A stretch of DNA of 64,000 nucleotides from Verrucomicrobiia bacterium (GTDB lineage Bacteria; Verrucomicrobiota; Verrucomicrobiia; Limisphaerales; JADLHS01), in contig JAMLJH010000001.1 in the NCBI GenBank assembly GCA_023953615.1, forward strand, positions 785,360 to 849,359. Direction: 5' to 3'. The position numbers were made by a program, and so were the translations under genes. A model generated the notes under the pieces. That model made no database searches and was not told the DNA's origin. It worked only from the letters and a program-made list of their open reading frames with translations. Below are positions 17,437 to 29,115 of the stretch, piece after piece. Numbering within the stretch: the first letter of the stretch is position 1; each line of letters opens with the position of its first letter.

Positions 17437-18227
17437 GGAGTCGTCGTTTTGGCATCGTCCGGCATCCGGGTCTGCCACTGGAAAACCAGGTGGCCGACCA
17501 CCACGGAAGTTTGACCGGACGGCGGAATAAAACGCGCGCCGTTGGCAATCCGGAGCGCTTGTTGATCCGCTTCCGTCGAACCGCTGCCCGGCGGCAGAAG
17601 TATGGTGGAAAATACCCGACCCGTTTCATCCACGGCAACTTGAACGATGGAGTTGGTCAGCCCCTCGCGACTGCTCCGCACCGGCAGCACCGGCAGCGGT
17701 TCGGCAAGCGGCCAATCCGCCAAACTTCCGGTGATGCGAACCGCGCTGTGCGTGGGTGGTGGTGGCGGGGCCAGCGGAAGCAGAATCGCAAAGCTCGGCG
17801 CGGGACTCAGGGATGGATACGACGACGGCCGTGGTGGTTCGGCGGGCTGAATCGAAAAGGAATTGCCCAACTGTTCCGAAGCCAGATCGAGGAAGCGCGG
17901 CGTATCGGTCCAGCGGAAATTAGGAAAGGGTATCGTCGGCAACGCCAGCCAGGTACTGGCGGCAAAGCCATGCGGATGCGGCCCGGCAAAAACCGTGGGG
18001 TCCTGCAAATCCATCATTTCGGTGCGGGTCCACACGACCTCCGCCTGCACCGCGTTTTTGACCGGTCGCGGTTCGATGGGCCGATGACTGCCAAAGATAT
18101 AAATCAACGCGACGTGACCGACAAAAGCGAGCACCAGAGCCAGCGTCCAGCGCAGCCGCGACCACGACGGCTCCGTAACTTCCGGCGGCTCGGGGAAGCC
18201 ATTGGCGGCCGTGGCGGACGGAGTCAT
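17433..18227 (-). CDS. TonB-like energy transducer
   Basis: A 264-residue protein with one N-terminal membrane helix (LALVLAFVGHVALIYIF, about 29-45), a proline-rich spacer and a TonB-C-like domain (LTNSIVQVAVDETGRVFSTILL, then a STEADQQALRIANGARF stretch). The histidine needed in the E. coli TonB anchor is present (FVGH), but the serine four residues before it is alanine. Its start overlaps the ExbD-like stop. It would span the periplasm and touch outer-membrane partners, although no TonB-dependent receptor gene is in the window. Confidence 0.7.
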   Translation of the reverse strand: MTPSATAANGFPEPPEVTEPSWSRLRWTLALVLAFVGHVALIYIFGSHRPIEPRPVKNAVQAEVVWTRTEMMDLQDPTVFAGPHPHGFAASTWLALPTIPFPNFRWTDTPRFLDLASEQLGNSFSIQPAEPPRPSSYPSLSPAPSFAILLPLAPPPPPTHSAVRITGSLADWPLAEPLPVLPVRSSREGLTNSIVQVAVDETGRVFSTILLPPGSGSTEADQQALRIANGARFIPPSGQTSVVVGHLVFQWQTRMPDDAKTTTP

Positions 18228-18643
18228 GGCGAGGTCGCGCCGGTTTGCGGCGTGGTGGCGATGAGGGAGTCGTTGATCCCGGCCGTCCGCGCCAGCATTT
18301 GTAATTCCTGCAAATTTTTATAGCGCACCGCTTCGTCCGTCAAAATGACCAGCGTCAGCGGTTCGGAAGCTTGTTGAGTGGCTTGTTGCAGGGAATTTTT
18401 CAGCGCCGCCGTGTCAATCAGTTGATTCTGGAAATAGTAACGCCCCGCCGCATCCATGGCCACGGTGACGGTTGGTTTGTCCGTGCCCGGCAAATCCGCG
18501 CCGGCGGGCAGGTGGATTTTCACGCCGGGCGTATAAAGTCGCGAGCTAAGCGAGACAAAAATCACCAGCAAAAAAAACACGGCGGCATAGGCCGTTGCAT
18601 CGAACGGATTACGCAACAAACGTCGGCGCCGCGGAAATTTCAT
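18224..18643 (-). CDS. ExbD/TolR-like protein lacking the channel aspartate
   Basis: A 139-residue protein with one N-terminal helix and a periplasmic domain (LYTPGVKIHLPAG, then TVAMDAAGRYYFQNQLI and a helix-rich end), as in ExbD. The helix reads FDATAYAAVFFLLVIF. Against the usual DMTPLIDVVFLLLIF pattern, the first aspartate is kept but the second, which carries protons in ExbD and TolR, is alanine at about residue 21. The gene overlaps both neighbours by four bases. It may therefore couple differently or serve a structural role. Confidence 0.8.
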   Translation of the reverse strand: MKFPRRRRLLRNPFDATAYAAVFFLLVIFVSLSSRLYTPGVKIHLPAGADLPGTDKPTVTVAMDAAGRYYFQNQLIDTAALKNSLQQATQQASEPLTLVILTDEAVRYKNLQELQMLARTAGINDSLIATTPQTGATSP

Positions 18644-19356
18644 GGCAGTTGGTCGTGGCCGTTTTCCGTGACGATGTTCACGATCTCATTGGCGGTTCGC
18701 TCCATGTCCGTGACGATGGCGTTGACGCGGCTGACCAGGTAGTTGTAACCGGCGTGAATCGGAATCGCGACCGCCAGCCCTGCCGCGCAGCAGATGAGAG
18801 CCTGCCCCACACCGGCCGCCATCAAATTGCTGTTCGCGTAAAGCGCCTGACTTTGCAGCGTGGCAAAAGTCTTGATGAAGCCCAGGACCGTACCCAGCAA
18901 CCCAAGCAACGGGGCGAGCTGCGCGATGGTTGCCAGCAGATCCAGGTGTTTTTCGAGGCGCGGCACTTCGCTCAGGCCCGTTTCCTCGAGCGATTCGCGG
19001 ACGCGCTCGCGGCCAAAGTCGCGGTTGAGAATGGCGGTCTTCACCAACCGCGCCACCGGACCGGGCGTGGCGTCACAGATGGAAATGGCTTCCACCAGAT
19101 TGTCGCGTTTGATAACGGTGCGGACGCCATTCAGAAATTCGGCGGAATTGATTTGCGAACGATGACAATGCAGGGCGCGTTCGATGAAAACGACCAGGCC
19201 CGCGGCGCCCGCAAACAAAATCACCCACAACATCGGCCCGCCATCGGCCAGCAGGTTGGGCATGGTCATTTGCTGCGCCACCGATTCGGCACCAGTGGCG
19301 CTGGCGAGCAGCGGAAGCGCGGACATTAAATCCCCATAGGCCAGGAAATTTGGCAT
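18640..19356 (-). CDS. MotA/TolQ/ExbB-like membrane protein
   Basis: A 238-residue protein from the ATG at 19356 (MPNFLAYGD); a TTG 42 bases earlier is less likely. It has three helices: one near the start (MLWVILFAGAAGLVVFIE), one at LAPLLGLLGTVLGFIKTF and one at GQALICCAAGLAVAIPIH. The threonine in GLLGTVLG is present. In the third helix the glutamate and threonine of E. coli ExbB (EALLATAIGL) are glutamine and cysteine. It is the first gene of the ExbB-ExbD-TonB-ribbon operon, with four-base overlaps throughout. Confidence 0.85.
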   Translation of the reverse strand: MPNFLAYGDLMSALPLLASATGAESVAQQMTMPNLLADGGPMLWVILFAGAAGLVVFIERALHCHRSQINSAEFLNGVRTVIKRDNLVEAISICDATPGPVARLVKTAILNRDFGRERVRESLEETGLSEVPRLEKHLDLLATIAQLAPLLGLLGTVLGFIKTFATLQSQALYANSNLMAAGVGQALICCAAGLAVAIPIHAGYNYLVSRVNAIVTDMERTANEIVNIVTENGHDQLP

Positions 19357-19430
19357 GGCAGATTTATAGGGCGTCGCCCGCGAACTTCCAAGTGCCAAGT
19401 TGGTTGGTGTTGAGGGATGATTCCGCGAGG

Positions 19431-20258
19431 TCAGCGGGCCGACAACACCCGCATGTGAAAGCGCCCGGCGTAGCGCGTGAGCCGCACCCGAGCATCAAAC
19501 ACCTCGGTCAAAGCCGGGGTGGTCAGCACCGCCTTCTTTTTGCCCGCAGCCAGAGTCCGGCCCTGACGCAACAGCAAAATGTGCGAAAAGACCGGCATGA
19601 TTTCGTCCACATGATGCGTAACCAAAACCAACGCTGGCGCATCCGGCTGTCGTCCCAGACGTTGCAAGAATTGCAGGAAACGCTCGCGCGCCGCCGGGTC
19701 CAATCCCGCGCACGGCTCATCCAAAATCAACAACGCGGGCCGCGCCATCAGCGCGCGGGCAATGAGAATCCGTTGGCGTTCGCCTTGAGACAGCACTCCC
19801 CAGGAACGATCCGCCAGATGCGCGCACCCGACTTGACGCAGCCAACGGCGCGCGGCCCGGCGATCGGCGGCAGTCGGTTGGCCCCAAAAATCTATCATGG
19901 CGTATTTGCCGCTGACCACGCTCTCCAGTGCCGGCTCGGCATCGGCCATCCTCTGCCGCAACGCCGAACTTACCAACCCCACTCGCTTCCGCAATTCGCG
20001 CCAGTCGGATTCTCCGTAGGTTTCGCCCAACACGGAAATGTTCCCGCTGGTGGGCATCAAATAACCGGTCAACGCGCTGAGCAAAGAGGTCTTGCCGGAA
20101 CCGTTCGCACCAAGGATCACCCAATGTTCGGAGCGGTTCACCTGCCAATTGATTTCGCGTAAAATGGGGGTGCGACCCCGGCGCACGCGCAGTCGCTGCA
20201 CTTTCAGGATTGGCAGCGCGGACGCTTGATTCGAGGTCACTGGATTGTTTTGGCTCAT
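19431..20258 (-). CDS. Stand-alone ABC ATPase, YlmA/ModF-like
   Basis: A 275-residue ATPase with Walker A GANGSGKTS, Q-loop near VGLVSSALRQRM, signature LSQGERQR, Walker B LLILDEPCAGLD and switch histidine LVTHH. It has no membrane domain and no permease gene beside it. The N-terminal sequence RRGRTPILREINWQVNRSEHWVILG is typical of YlmA/ModF-type proteins, which are single ATPases of uncertain substrate. It may act with a permease elsewhere or be regulatory. It is divergent from the exporter operon that follows. Confidence 0.85.
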   Translation of the reverse strand: MSQNNPVTSNQASALPILKVQRLRVRRGRTPILREINWQVNRSEHWVILGANGSGKTSLLSALTGYLMPTSGNISVLGETYGESDWRELRKRVGLVSSALRQRMADAEPALESVVSGKYAMIDFWGQPTAADRRAARRWLRQVGCAHLADRSWGVLSQGERQRILIARALMARPALLILDEPCAGLDPAARERFLQFLQRLGRQPDAPALVLVTHHVDEIMPVFSHILLLRQGRTLAAGKKKAVLTTPALTEVFDARVRLTRYAGRFHMRVLSAR

Positions 20259-20495
20259 CCCGCTTCATCCTGCGGCGAAACGACAATTTCAGCAACCCCG
20301 GAGCGAACCACCTGTCGTCTCAACCTCATCGTCTCAATCCAGCTTGGACTTTTTCGACGGATGGGTACAATTCGGCGCATGGGTGTTCCCGAAGAGATTC
20401 CAAACGGGAGAGTGATAACGATTGGCAGACGCAAGCCGGATCAGAGCCTCGCGCTTTCCGCCCGCGGGTCGGATTTTTAAGCAAAGAAAAAGTCA

Positions 20496-21812
20496 ATGCC
20501 AAACGCAAAACCAGGCCGCAAGATCACTATCTTCACCCTCGTCATCTTGGTCGTGGCGGCGCTGGTGATCACCGCCGTTCTCAAAAATCGTGAAGCCGTC
20601 ATCACCGTGCAAACCGAACCGGTTACGCGTCGTAATTTGACCGAAATCGTGGTGGCCAACGGTCGCATCCAACCCGTGGTGCAGGTAAAAATCAGCGCCG
20701 AAGTCAGCGGCGAAATCATCGAGCTTGCGGTCAAGGAAGGTCAGAGCGTCAAGCGGGGCGATTTGCTGGTGCGGATCAAGCCCGACGTTTATCAGGCCCA
20801 ACAACGCTCGTCCGAGGCGGCGTATCAATCGTCCCTCTCCAGTTTGAAACTGGCGCAGGCCAACCTCGCCAAGGCCGAATTGGAATCCCAACGCAACGAA
20901 GACCTGTTCCACTCGCAACTGATCTCGGATTCGACCTTCCTTGAATTCAAGACCGCGCTCGAGATTGCGCAGGCGCAGGTCGAGTCAGCCCAGCATCAGG
21001 CCGATGTAGCCAAGGCGTCGCTGGCGCGGGCCGAAGAGGAACTGGCCAAAACCATCATTGATTCGCCCATCGCCGGCACGGTCAGCAAGTTGAACCTCGA
21101 AGTCGGCGAGCGTGTGGCAGGCAACACCATGATGGCGGGCACGGAAATCATGACCGTGGCCGATCTCAACGACATGGAGGCGCGAGTGGATATCGGCGAA
21201 ACGGACATTGTTCTGCTCCGCCCCGGACAGAAGGCGCAACTCGAGGTGGACGCGTTCAAGGACCACCGGTTTTTGGGACAGGTTTCCGAGATTGCCAACT
21301 CATCGAAAACCAGTGCCCAGGGCAACACCAGCCAGGAAGCCACCAAGTTCGAGGTGAAAATCCGCATCCACGACAAGGAAGCCTTCCGACCGGGCATGTC
21401 GGTGACCGCTTACGTCGAAACCCGATACCGCACCAACGTTCTAACCGTGCCCATCGCCAGCGTGGCCGCGCGGCTGCCAAAGGAATCGGATCATAAAGCC
21501 AACGGTGCGGGTGGCCACGATCCCGCAACCGACCGCACGAATAACCCTGCCGACGTCGCAAAAGCGGGGCGCAAAGCCAAGGACCCTCCCAAGCCCATCT
21601 CGGTGGTTTTCGTCCGGGAAGGGGATCATGTGAAAATGGCGCCCGTGAAAATCGGAATCAGTGATGAGGATCATTGGGAAATCACCGAGGGATTGACGGA
21701 AGGCATGGAAATCGTGTCGGGGGGCTACAAAGCCATCAACCGCGAACTGGAGGACGGCAAGAAAATCCGCATCGGCAAACCGGACTCCGGGGCAGACCAG
21801 GAAAAGCCATGA
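20496..21812 (+). CDS. MacA/HlyD-type periplasmic adaptor
   Basis: A 438-residue protein with an N-terminal anchor (ITIFTLVILVVAALVITAVL), lipoyl-like halves (VKISAEVSGEIIELAVKEGQ and IIDSPIAGTVSKLNLEVGE), a long coiled coil between them (about 95-180) and a beta-barrel domain. This is the adaptor that links an inner-membrane ABC transporter to an outer-membrane channel. A low-complexity insert (about 330-370, lysine/proline/alanine) separates the two C-terminal beta domains. An ATPase and two permeases follow. Confidence 0.85.
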   Translation: MPNAKPGRKITIFTLVILVVAALVITAVLKNREAVITVQTEPVTRRNLTEIVVANGRIQPVVQVKISAEVSGEIIELAVKEGQSVKRGDLLVRIKPDVYQAQQRSSEAAYQSSLSSLKLAQANLAKAELESQRNEDLFHSQLISDSTFLEFKTALEIAQAQVESAQHQADVAKASLARAEEELAKTIIDSPIAGTVSKLNLEVGERVAGNTMMAGTEIMTVADLNDMEARVDIGETDIVLLRPGQKAQLEVDAFKDHRFLGQVSEIANSSKTSAQGNTSQEATKFEVKIRIHDKEAFRPGMSVTAYVETRYRTNVLTVPIASVAARLPKESDHKANGAGGHDPATDRTNNPADVAKAGRKAKDPPKPISVVFVREGDHVKMAPVKIGISDEDHWEITEGLTEGMEIVSGGYKAINRELEDGKKIRIGKPDSGADQEKP

Positions 21813-21918
21813 GGGTACACGCCCGGCACAATGATGGTCGCGGCGGTTCGAGTCGCCCACGGACTGGGTTGGTTTTCCAATGTCCCGGCCCCGGTTGCGG
21901 ACCATCCGCTTCACCCGC

Positions 21919-22611
<693 letters not shown>

Positions 22612-22698
22612 TCCGGTGCGCCACCATTTCCCGATGAACTCCCGACTAAAATTTTCCCCGTCGCGACGGTCACGGCGCGGAATCGCGTTCGGCTCGCC

Positions 22699-23922
22699 AT
22701 GAAATTACTGCTCGAGATTGGCGAGGGCTTGCGCATTGCCTGGGATGCAATCGGCGCGAACAAGCTGCGCGCCGCGTTGACCACTTTGGGAATCATCATC
22801 GGCATCGTCACCGTGACGCTGATGGGCACGGCGATTCGCGGTTTGAACGCGGCCTTCCTCACCAGCGTATCCGCCGTTGGCACGGATGTTTTCTTCATCC
22901 AAAAATGGCCATGGTTCAACGATGAACCATGGTGGAAATTGATCAAACGCCGGGAAATTTATCTGGCCGACGGACGCGCCTTCATCCGCAAGGCGAACCC
23001 CAACTGGCACGTCAATTTGCAATCGGTGGGCGTACGCACCTTGCGCTACGGCCACAACGTCGCCACCGGTGTGTTCCTGGTGGGCAATACCGAAACCGCC
23101 GTGGCCACCGATGAATTGAGCTTTTCCGCCGGGCGCTATTTCACCGCCGCGGAAGTCGAGGGCAACCGCCCCGTCTGCGTGCTGGGCGCGGACATCGCCA
23201 GCAACTTCTTTCCGCACGGCCACGCCATCGGCAACCGCATCCGCATTGACGACATGGCGTTCGAGGTCATCGGGGTGCTGGAAAAAAAAGGCAAGTTTCT
23301 GGGCATCGAAAACCTCGATAACACCGCGCACATTCCGGTCACGCTCATGGGACGCGGTTTTACTTTCTTCCCCGGCGTCCGCATCGCGGTCAAAGTCGGC
23401 GGGTTGGAACATTTGGAAGACGCCAAGGAAGAAGTGCGCGCCGTCATGCGCAACGTGCGCCGGCTGCCGCCCACCGACGCGGATGATTTTTCCGTCAACT
23501 CGCTCGAAGCGTTCATTCAAAAGTTCACCCAGGTCTCCCGGATCATTGGCGGCGTGGGTTTGTTCATCACCGGTTTGTCCCTGTTCGTGGGCGGCATTGG
23601 CATCATGAACATCATGTTCGTTTCGGTCACGGAACGAACCCGCGAAATCGGCGTCCGCAAAGCCGTGGGGGCCAAACGTCGCGCCATCTTGATTCAATTC
23701 CTGATTGAAGCCGCGGTCATTTGTCTGATGGGCGGACTGATCGGCCTCGGGCTGGCGGCGCTCGTCACCTGGGGCATTTCCCGATTTTTCCCCGCCACCC
23801 TGTCGCTGCCCATTGCCGCGCTGGCGCTCGGCGTTTCCGCACTGACCGGCATCCTTGCCGGTTTCCTCCCCGCCTGGCGCGCGGCCCGCATGAATCCGGT
23901 GGACGCCTTGAGAAGCGAATGA
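22699..23922 (+). CDS. MacB-type permease, first copy
   Basis: A 407-residue permease with the MacB/FtsX layout. An N-terminal helix (LRAALTTLGIIIGIVTVTLM) is followed by a large periplasmic domain (about 45-280) and three C-terminal helices containing GIGIMNIMFVSVTERTREIG, the coupling motif that contacts the ATPase. Its ATPase partner is one gene upstream. A second, related permease follows at 24035, so the transporter is probably a heterodimer. Confidence 0.85.
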   Translation: MKLLLEIGEGLRIAWDAIGANKLRAALTTLGIIIGIVTVTLMGTAIRGLNAAFLTSVSAVGTDVFFIQKWPWFNDEPWWKLIKRREIYLADGRAFIRKANPNWHVNLQSVGVRTLRYGHNVATGVFLVGNTETAVATDELSFSAGRYFTAAEVEGNRPVCVLGADIASNFFPHGHAIGNRIRIDDMAFEVIGVLEKKGKFLGIENLDNTAHIPVTLMGRGFTFFPGVRIAVKVGGLEHLEDAKEEVRAVMRNVRRLPPTDADDFSVNSLEAFIQKFTQVSRIIGGVGLFITGLSLFVGGIGIMNIMFVSVTERTREIGVRKAVGAKRRAILIQFLIEAAVICLMGGLIGLGLAALVTWGISRFFPATLSLPIAALALGVSALTGILAGFLPAWRAARMNPVDALRSE

Positions 23923-24034
23923 ACGCGCCAACAAAATTCCACAGCCCGACCCAACTGAAAACGTCCGGCACGCGATTCAGAGCCGACGCGACTTTTCCGA
24001 CGGGCGGCCCTGCTTTCACCCAGGTCTTTGCCGC

Positions 24035-25297
<1,263 letters not shown>

Positions 25298-25313
25298 TGG
25301 AAGCCATGCCGGG

Positions 25314-28300
25314 CTACTTGGCGCGAAATGATTTATCCGGATACCGGGGCGGAGGCGGAACCGGTCGCGGATCTTGCGCGATCAATTTCTGGAGATGGCT
25401 GATCGCCGCGTCCAATTGCGCATCCTGACCGTTGAAGGTCGCGTGCGGCAGATTATCCACGATCACGTCCGGGTCCACCCCGCGTCCTTCTATCAACCAC
25501 TCGCCTTCCGGACCGTACACGCCCGTTTCCGCCGCCGTCGCCATGCCGCTGTCCACGAGCCAGCGTTGAGCCGAAAGCCAGACTTCGCCACCCCACGTGC
25601 GCGTGCCGATGACTTTGCCCAGGCCCAACCGCTTGAAACCTTCGCTGAACGCCTCGCCGTCGCTCGCGGTTCGTTCGTTGCACAATACCGTGAGGTGGCC
25701 GCGAAACGCGTAGTGCATGTTCCAATACGGATCGCCGACGCGCGGCTGCCAGTAGAACCACGCTTTACGCAGGAGTTTCTCCAAAATCCACGCGTCAATG
25801 TTGCCACCGCGATTGTGGCGCACATCAATGATCAACCCCGGCCGGTTGAACACGGGGAAGAAGCCCTTGGCCCAATCGGCAATGTCTTTCGTGCCCATGG
25901 CCCGCAAATGCACGTAACCGATCTGCCCCTGCCCCGCCTGCTCCACTCGTTCGCGCCGCGTCAGTTCCCATTCGCCGTAACGCAGGTCGGCTTCCGCCGC
26001 GGTGGAAACGGGCGTTACGATCACTTGCCGACGGTGGCCCGGCTTGGACTCAAGCTCCAGTAACACCTGTTTGCCGGATTGATTGCGCAACAGCAGTTCG
26101 GGACTGGCCGCAGCCAACGGATTGCGCCCGTTGATGGCGGTGATCAAATCGCCGACTTCAGCGGCCACCCCCGGTTGACTGAGCGGGGCCAGGTCGCCGG
26201 GATAGTCCGGATCCCCGCGATAAATATGCTCAATCCGCCAACCGCCGGCGCGGGCATCCGTCACCAACCGCGCCCCCAACGACGCCGGCCGTACGTTGTC
26301 CAAGCCGCCCCGTTGATCGCCATAACGGACGAAAATGTGTAACGCGGATAATTCGCCCACCAGATCGTAAATCACATCACTCAGCTCCGCGCGATCGCTG
26401 ACGCGCTCGATCAACGGCTGATACTTCACGCGCATGGCGGGCCAATCCACGCCGTGCATCTGACGGTCGTAAAAGTAGTCGCGCAACATTCGCCACGATT
26501 CCGTGTAAATCTGCCGCCATTCCTCGCGCGGAATAATCGAGAGCGTCCAATCATCCAGCTTCAGGCGCTCGTCCAACTTCGCCGGCGCGCTGCTATCCGT
26601 CGCCACCACATAAAACGCGTCGCCTTTGCGAATCAGCAGTTTCTTCCCTTTCGCGGCCCGTTCATAACTCGTCAGGTTTTCCACGAGCGTTTTGGGTTTG
26701 GGCTCCTTGTTGGTGATTTCGAGTTGCTTCAATTGCGGCTTGGCCTCAAACCCCACGTCGCGCGCCACGTACAGCAAATGTTTCGCGGTCACTTCCAGAC
26801 GCGAATAATTCCCCGCTTCCACCGGCACTTCATACAACCGCTCCGACAAGCCCTTCAGATTGACTTTGGTGGCTTTGCTCTTGCCGGATTTTTCCGACTT
26901 CTTTTCCGATTGCAATTCGTCCTGGGGTTGAAACGGCCAGCGCAGATCATCTTTCAATGCCAGGGCGTAAATCTTCGTGGTCTCGGTGAAGAACGGTTCA
27001 GGTTGCCGCGCGCCCCACGGACTGGTCACCAATGAACGCAATTGTCGGTCGCTCAAAAAATACAGCCAGTTGCCATCCGGCGAAAACGCGGGACTATAAC
27101 TGTCCACCCGATCGCTGGTCACGGTGCTTGTGGTGCCGTCGGACAGGCGATACAAATGAATCTGCTGCACCAGGTTGCTGGCCGGATCGGTGTAGGCAAG
27201 CCATTGACTGTCCGGCGACCACGCAAGCTCGTCGAAGCCGGAGTGCTTTGAGGTGGCGATCAATTTCGTCTTCCGGCCCTTCATCGTGAACAACCACAAC
27301 TTGCGATCCTTGTCCGTCCATACCAGATGTTTGCCGTCCGGAGACGGTTGGGGACTGAAGCGAAAGACCGTGCCGTTCTTGGTCAACAACTCCGCATCCC
27401 CAACGCCGTTGGCCGGAATCTGGCACACCTCCAACTCGCCCGTTTCATCCGACAACGCGAGCAACGATCTGCCATCCGGCAAAAACCGCGCGCCGCGATA
27501 ACGCACGCCTGCCGGCGCCGGCCATTCAATGAATCGCCCCGAGGCGACGGGCGCCACAAAAATCTTGCCGCGTGCCGTCAGCACCACGCGATCCCCGTCC
27601 GGCGAAAGGTGGGCGCTGGTCAGAAAATCCAGCGGACGTTTCACCCAACGCTCCCGCATTTGATCGAAGTCCGAGGAAAGTTGAATGTTCACCACGTCAT
27701 CCTGGCCGGTCGCCAGTTCGTACAGCCGCAGGTCCGCGCCGTGTTGATACACGATCCGCCCGCCCTGCAATGCGGGTGATTTCACATCAAACTGCCGATG
27801 GTGCGTGAGCTGGCGGCGATCTGATCCGTCCGGATTCATGGACCACAGATTCATCACGCCATCCAGATCCGCGGCAAAATAGACGCGGCCCTGCCACCAC
27901 ATCGGATTCCGGCTCTGCCCGCTGAAATCCGACAGCAACGGCGCGGCTTCGGCATCTCCTGCCACGAAGCGCCACAGATTTTCAGCCGTACCGCCGACAT
28001 AGCGTTTGGCGCTGCTGCTTTGTTGCGCCAACCGCGTGAAGAACAATTGTCGCCCGTCATCGGCATAAACGCCCTGGCTGGCTTGCGCCAGCGGCACGAC
28101 CGTGCGCGCGCCGGATTTCAGATCGAGTGTGACCAATTGCCAGTTGGGCAAAGTGGAAAACGCTTCCGTGGCGTACATCAATTTGCCGTCCGGCGTCCAG
28201 CCCGTCACGCGCGCCGTCGTGCCGTGAAACGTGCGGCGCACCGGCAAACCACCCGCCAACGGCATGGTGTAAACTTCCGTCGGCCCTTCATATTCGGCGC

Positions 28301-28532
28301 TGAACGCAAGCGTTTGGCCGTCGGGCGAAATGGCCGCGTACGCCTCCGTGCCGAGGTGCGAGGTGATCCGTTCGGCGGTGCCGCCGCTGCGGCGCACGCG
28401 CCACAAATCACCTTCGGCCGTGAACACAATCGTGTCGTTGTGCAGCGTTGGAAAACGGTAGTAACCGCGCGGCGCCGCCTCCAGCGACACGGTCGCCAAT
28501 CCCAGGCAAATCCAAAACAGTCGGAAGCTCAT
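25314..28532 (-). CDS. Tricorn-like protease (S41 family)
   Basis: A protein of about 1072 residues from the ATG at 28532, chosen because a signal peptide follows at once (FRLFWICLGLATVSLEA). The first half contains WD40/PD40 propeller repeats (SPDGQTLAFSAEYEG, SPDSQWLAYTDP). Then comes a C1-like domain with a histidine in MHGVDWPAMRVKY, a PDZ-like region and the S41 peptidase domain with LIIDVRHNRGGNID and the likely nucleophile S957 in ERTASDGEAF. Tricorn trims peptides from larger complexes. Here it is probably exported. It stands alone, convergent with the exporter. Confidence 0.85.
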   Translation of the reverse strand: MSFRLFWICLGLATVSLEAAPRGYYRFPTLHNDTIVFTAEGDLWRVRRSGGTAERITSHLGTEAYAAISPDGQTLAFSAEYEGPTEVYTMPLAGGLPVRRTFHGTTARVTGWTPDGKLMYATEAFSTLPNWQLVTLDLKSGARTVVPLAQASQGVYADDGRQLFFTRLAQQSSSAKRYVGGTAENLWRFVAGDAEAAPLLSDFSGQSRNPMWWQGRVYFAADLDGVMNLWSMNPDGSDRRQLTHHRQFDVKSPALQGGRIVYQHGADLRLYELATGQDDVVNIQLSSDFDQMRERWVKRPLDFLTSAHLSPDGDRVVLTARGKIFVAPVASGRFIEWPAPAGVRYRGARFLPDGRSLLALSDETGELEVCQIPANGVGDAELLTKNGTVFRFSPQPSPDGKHLVWTDKDRKLWLFTMKGRKTKLIATSKHSGFDELAWSPDSQWLAYTDPASNLVQQIHLYRLSDGTTSTVTSDRVDSYSPAFSPDGNWLYFLSDRQLRSLVTSPWGARQPEPFFTETTKIYALALKDDLRWPFQPQDELQSEKKSEKSGKSKATKVNLKGLSERLYEVPVEAGNYSRLEVTAKHLLYVARDVGFEAKPQLKQLEITNKEPKPKTLVENLTSYERAAKGKKLLIRKGDAFYVVATDSSAPAKLDERLKLDDWTLSIIPREEWRQIYTESWRMLRDYFYDRQMHGVDWPAMRVKYQPLIERVSDRAELSDVIYDLVGELSALHIFVRYGDQRGGLDNVRPASLGARLVTDARAGGWRIEHIYRGDPDYPGDLAPLSQPGVAAEVGDLITAINGRNPLAAASPELLLRNQSGKQVLLELESKPGHRRQVIVTPVSTAAEADLRYGEWELTRRERVEQAGQGQIGYVHLRAMGTKDIADWAKGFFPVFNRPGLIIDVRHNRGGNIDAWILEKLLRKAWFYWQPRVGDPYWNMHYAFRGHLTVLCNERTASDGEAFSEGFKRLGLGKVIGTRTWGGEVWLSAQRWLVDSGMATAAETGVYGPEGEWLIEGRGVDPDVIVDNLPHATFNGQDAQLDAAISHLQKLIAQDPRPVPPPPRYPDKSFRAK

Positions 28533-28667
28533 GCGGATCAGGATGCGAACAAGCGCGCGAGGCCGCGAGAATTTTTCACGAAAGCCCGGTAATTTCTCGC
28601 GGCGGCGGGATTGTCGCTTGTGCGGACCTGGATTCTCCCCCATGTTCTTCTGCGTGCGAGGGCGTGA

Positions 28668-29114
28668 ATGAAATCCGAGTGGAAAAGATTCCTTAAAACC
28701 TGGCTCATCAACACCTTTGCGGTGTTGGTGGCGGTCACGGTTTTGCGCCCGCATCTGGAATGTTCCGGCGTGGCGCAGGTATTCGTCGCCGCGTTGCTCC
28801 TGGGAATGTTGAACGCCTTCATCCGTCCGCTGATGCTGTTCTTCGCGCTGCCGTTGCTGGTGTTCACGCTGGGCTTCTTCACCATCATCATCAACGCCTG
28901 CCTGCTCTACCTCGTGAAAGCGATGATGAGCGTATTCGGCATGAACTTCGTCATTGAAGGATTTGGCTGGGCCATGCTCGGCGCGATTATCATCAGCGTG
29001 GTTTCGCTGCTGCTCAACCTTGCCACTGGCGGTGCGAAAGCCACCATCAAAGTGCGCCGCCGTTCGCCGGGTTCATCCGGCCCCGATGGCGGCGGACCGG
29101 TGATTGACGTTTGA
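28668..29114 (+). CDS. Phage-holin-4-2/YvlD family membrane protein
   Basis: A 148-residue protein with four hydrophobic helices (LINTFAVLVAVTVL, a GMLNAFIRPLMLFFALPL stretch, LGFFTIIINACLLYLV and MLGAIIISVVSLLLNL). The NAFIRPLMLFFALPL segment is typical of the YvlD/holin-4-2 family, which is widespread in bacteria without a phage link. A short basic and glycine/proline-rich tail ends the protein. It is divergent from the tricorn gene and convergent with trmB. Function is unknown. Confidence 0.8.
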   Translation: MKSEWKRFLKTWLINTFAVLVAVTVLRPHLECSGVAQVFVAALLLGMLNAFIRPLMLFFALPLLVFTLGFFTIIINACLLYLVKAMMSVFGMNFVIEGFGWAMLGAIIISVVSLLLNLATGGAKATIKVRRRSPGSSGPDGGGPVIDV

Positions 29115-29115
29115 T

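Noticed and set aside
22705-23934. A 409-codon minus-strand frame
   Set aside because: It is the exact shadow of the MacB-type permease, with compositional bias and no known domain.
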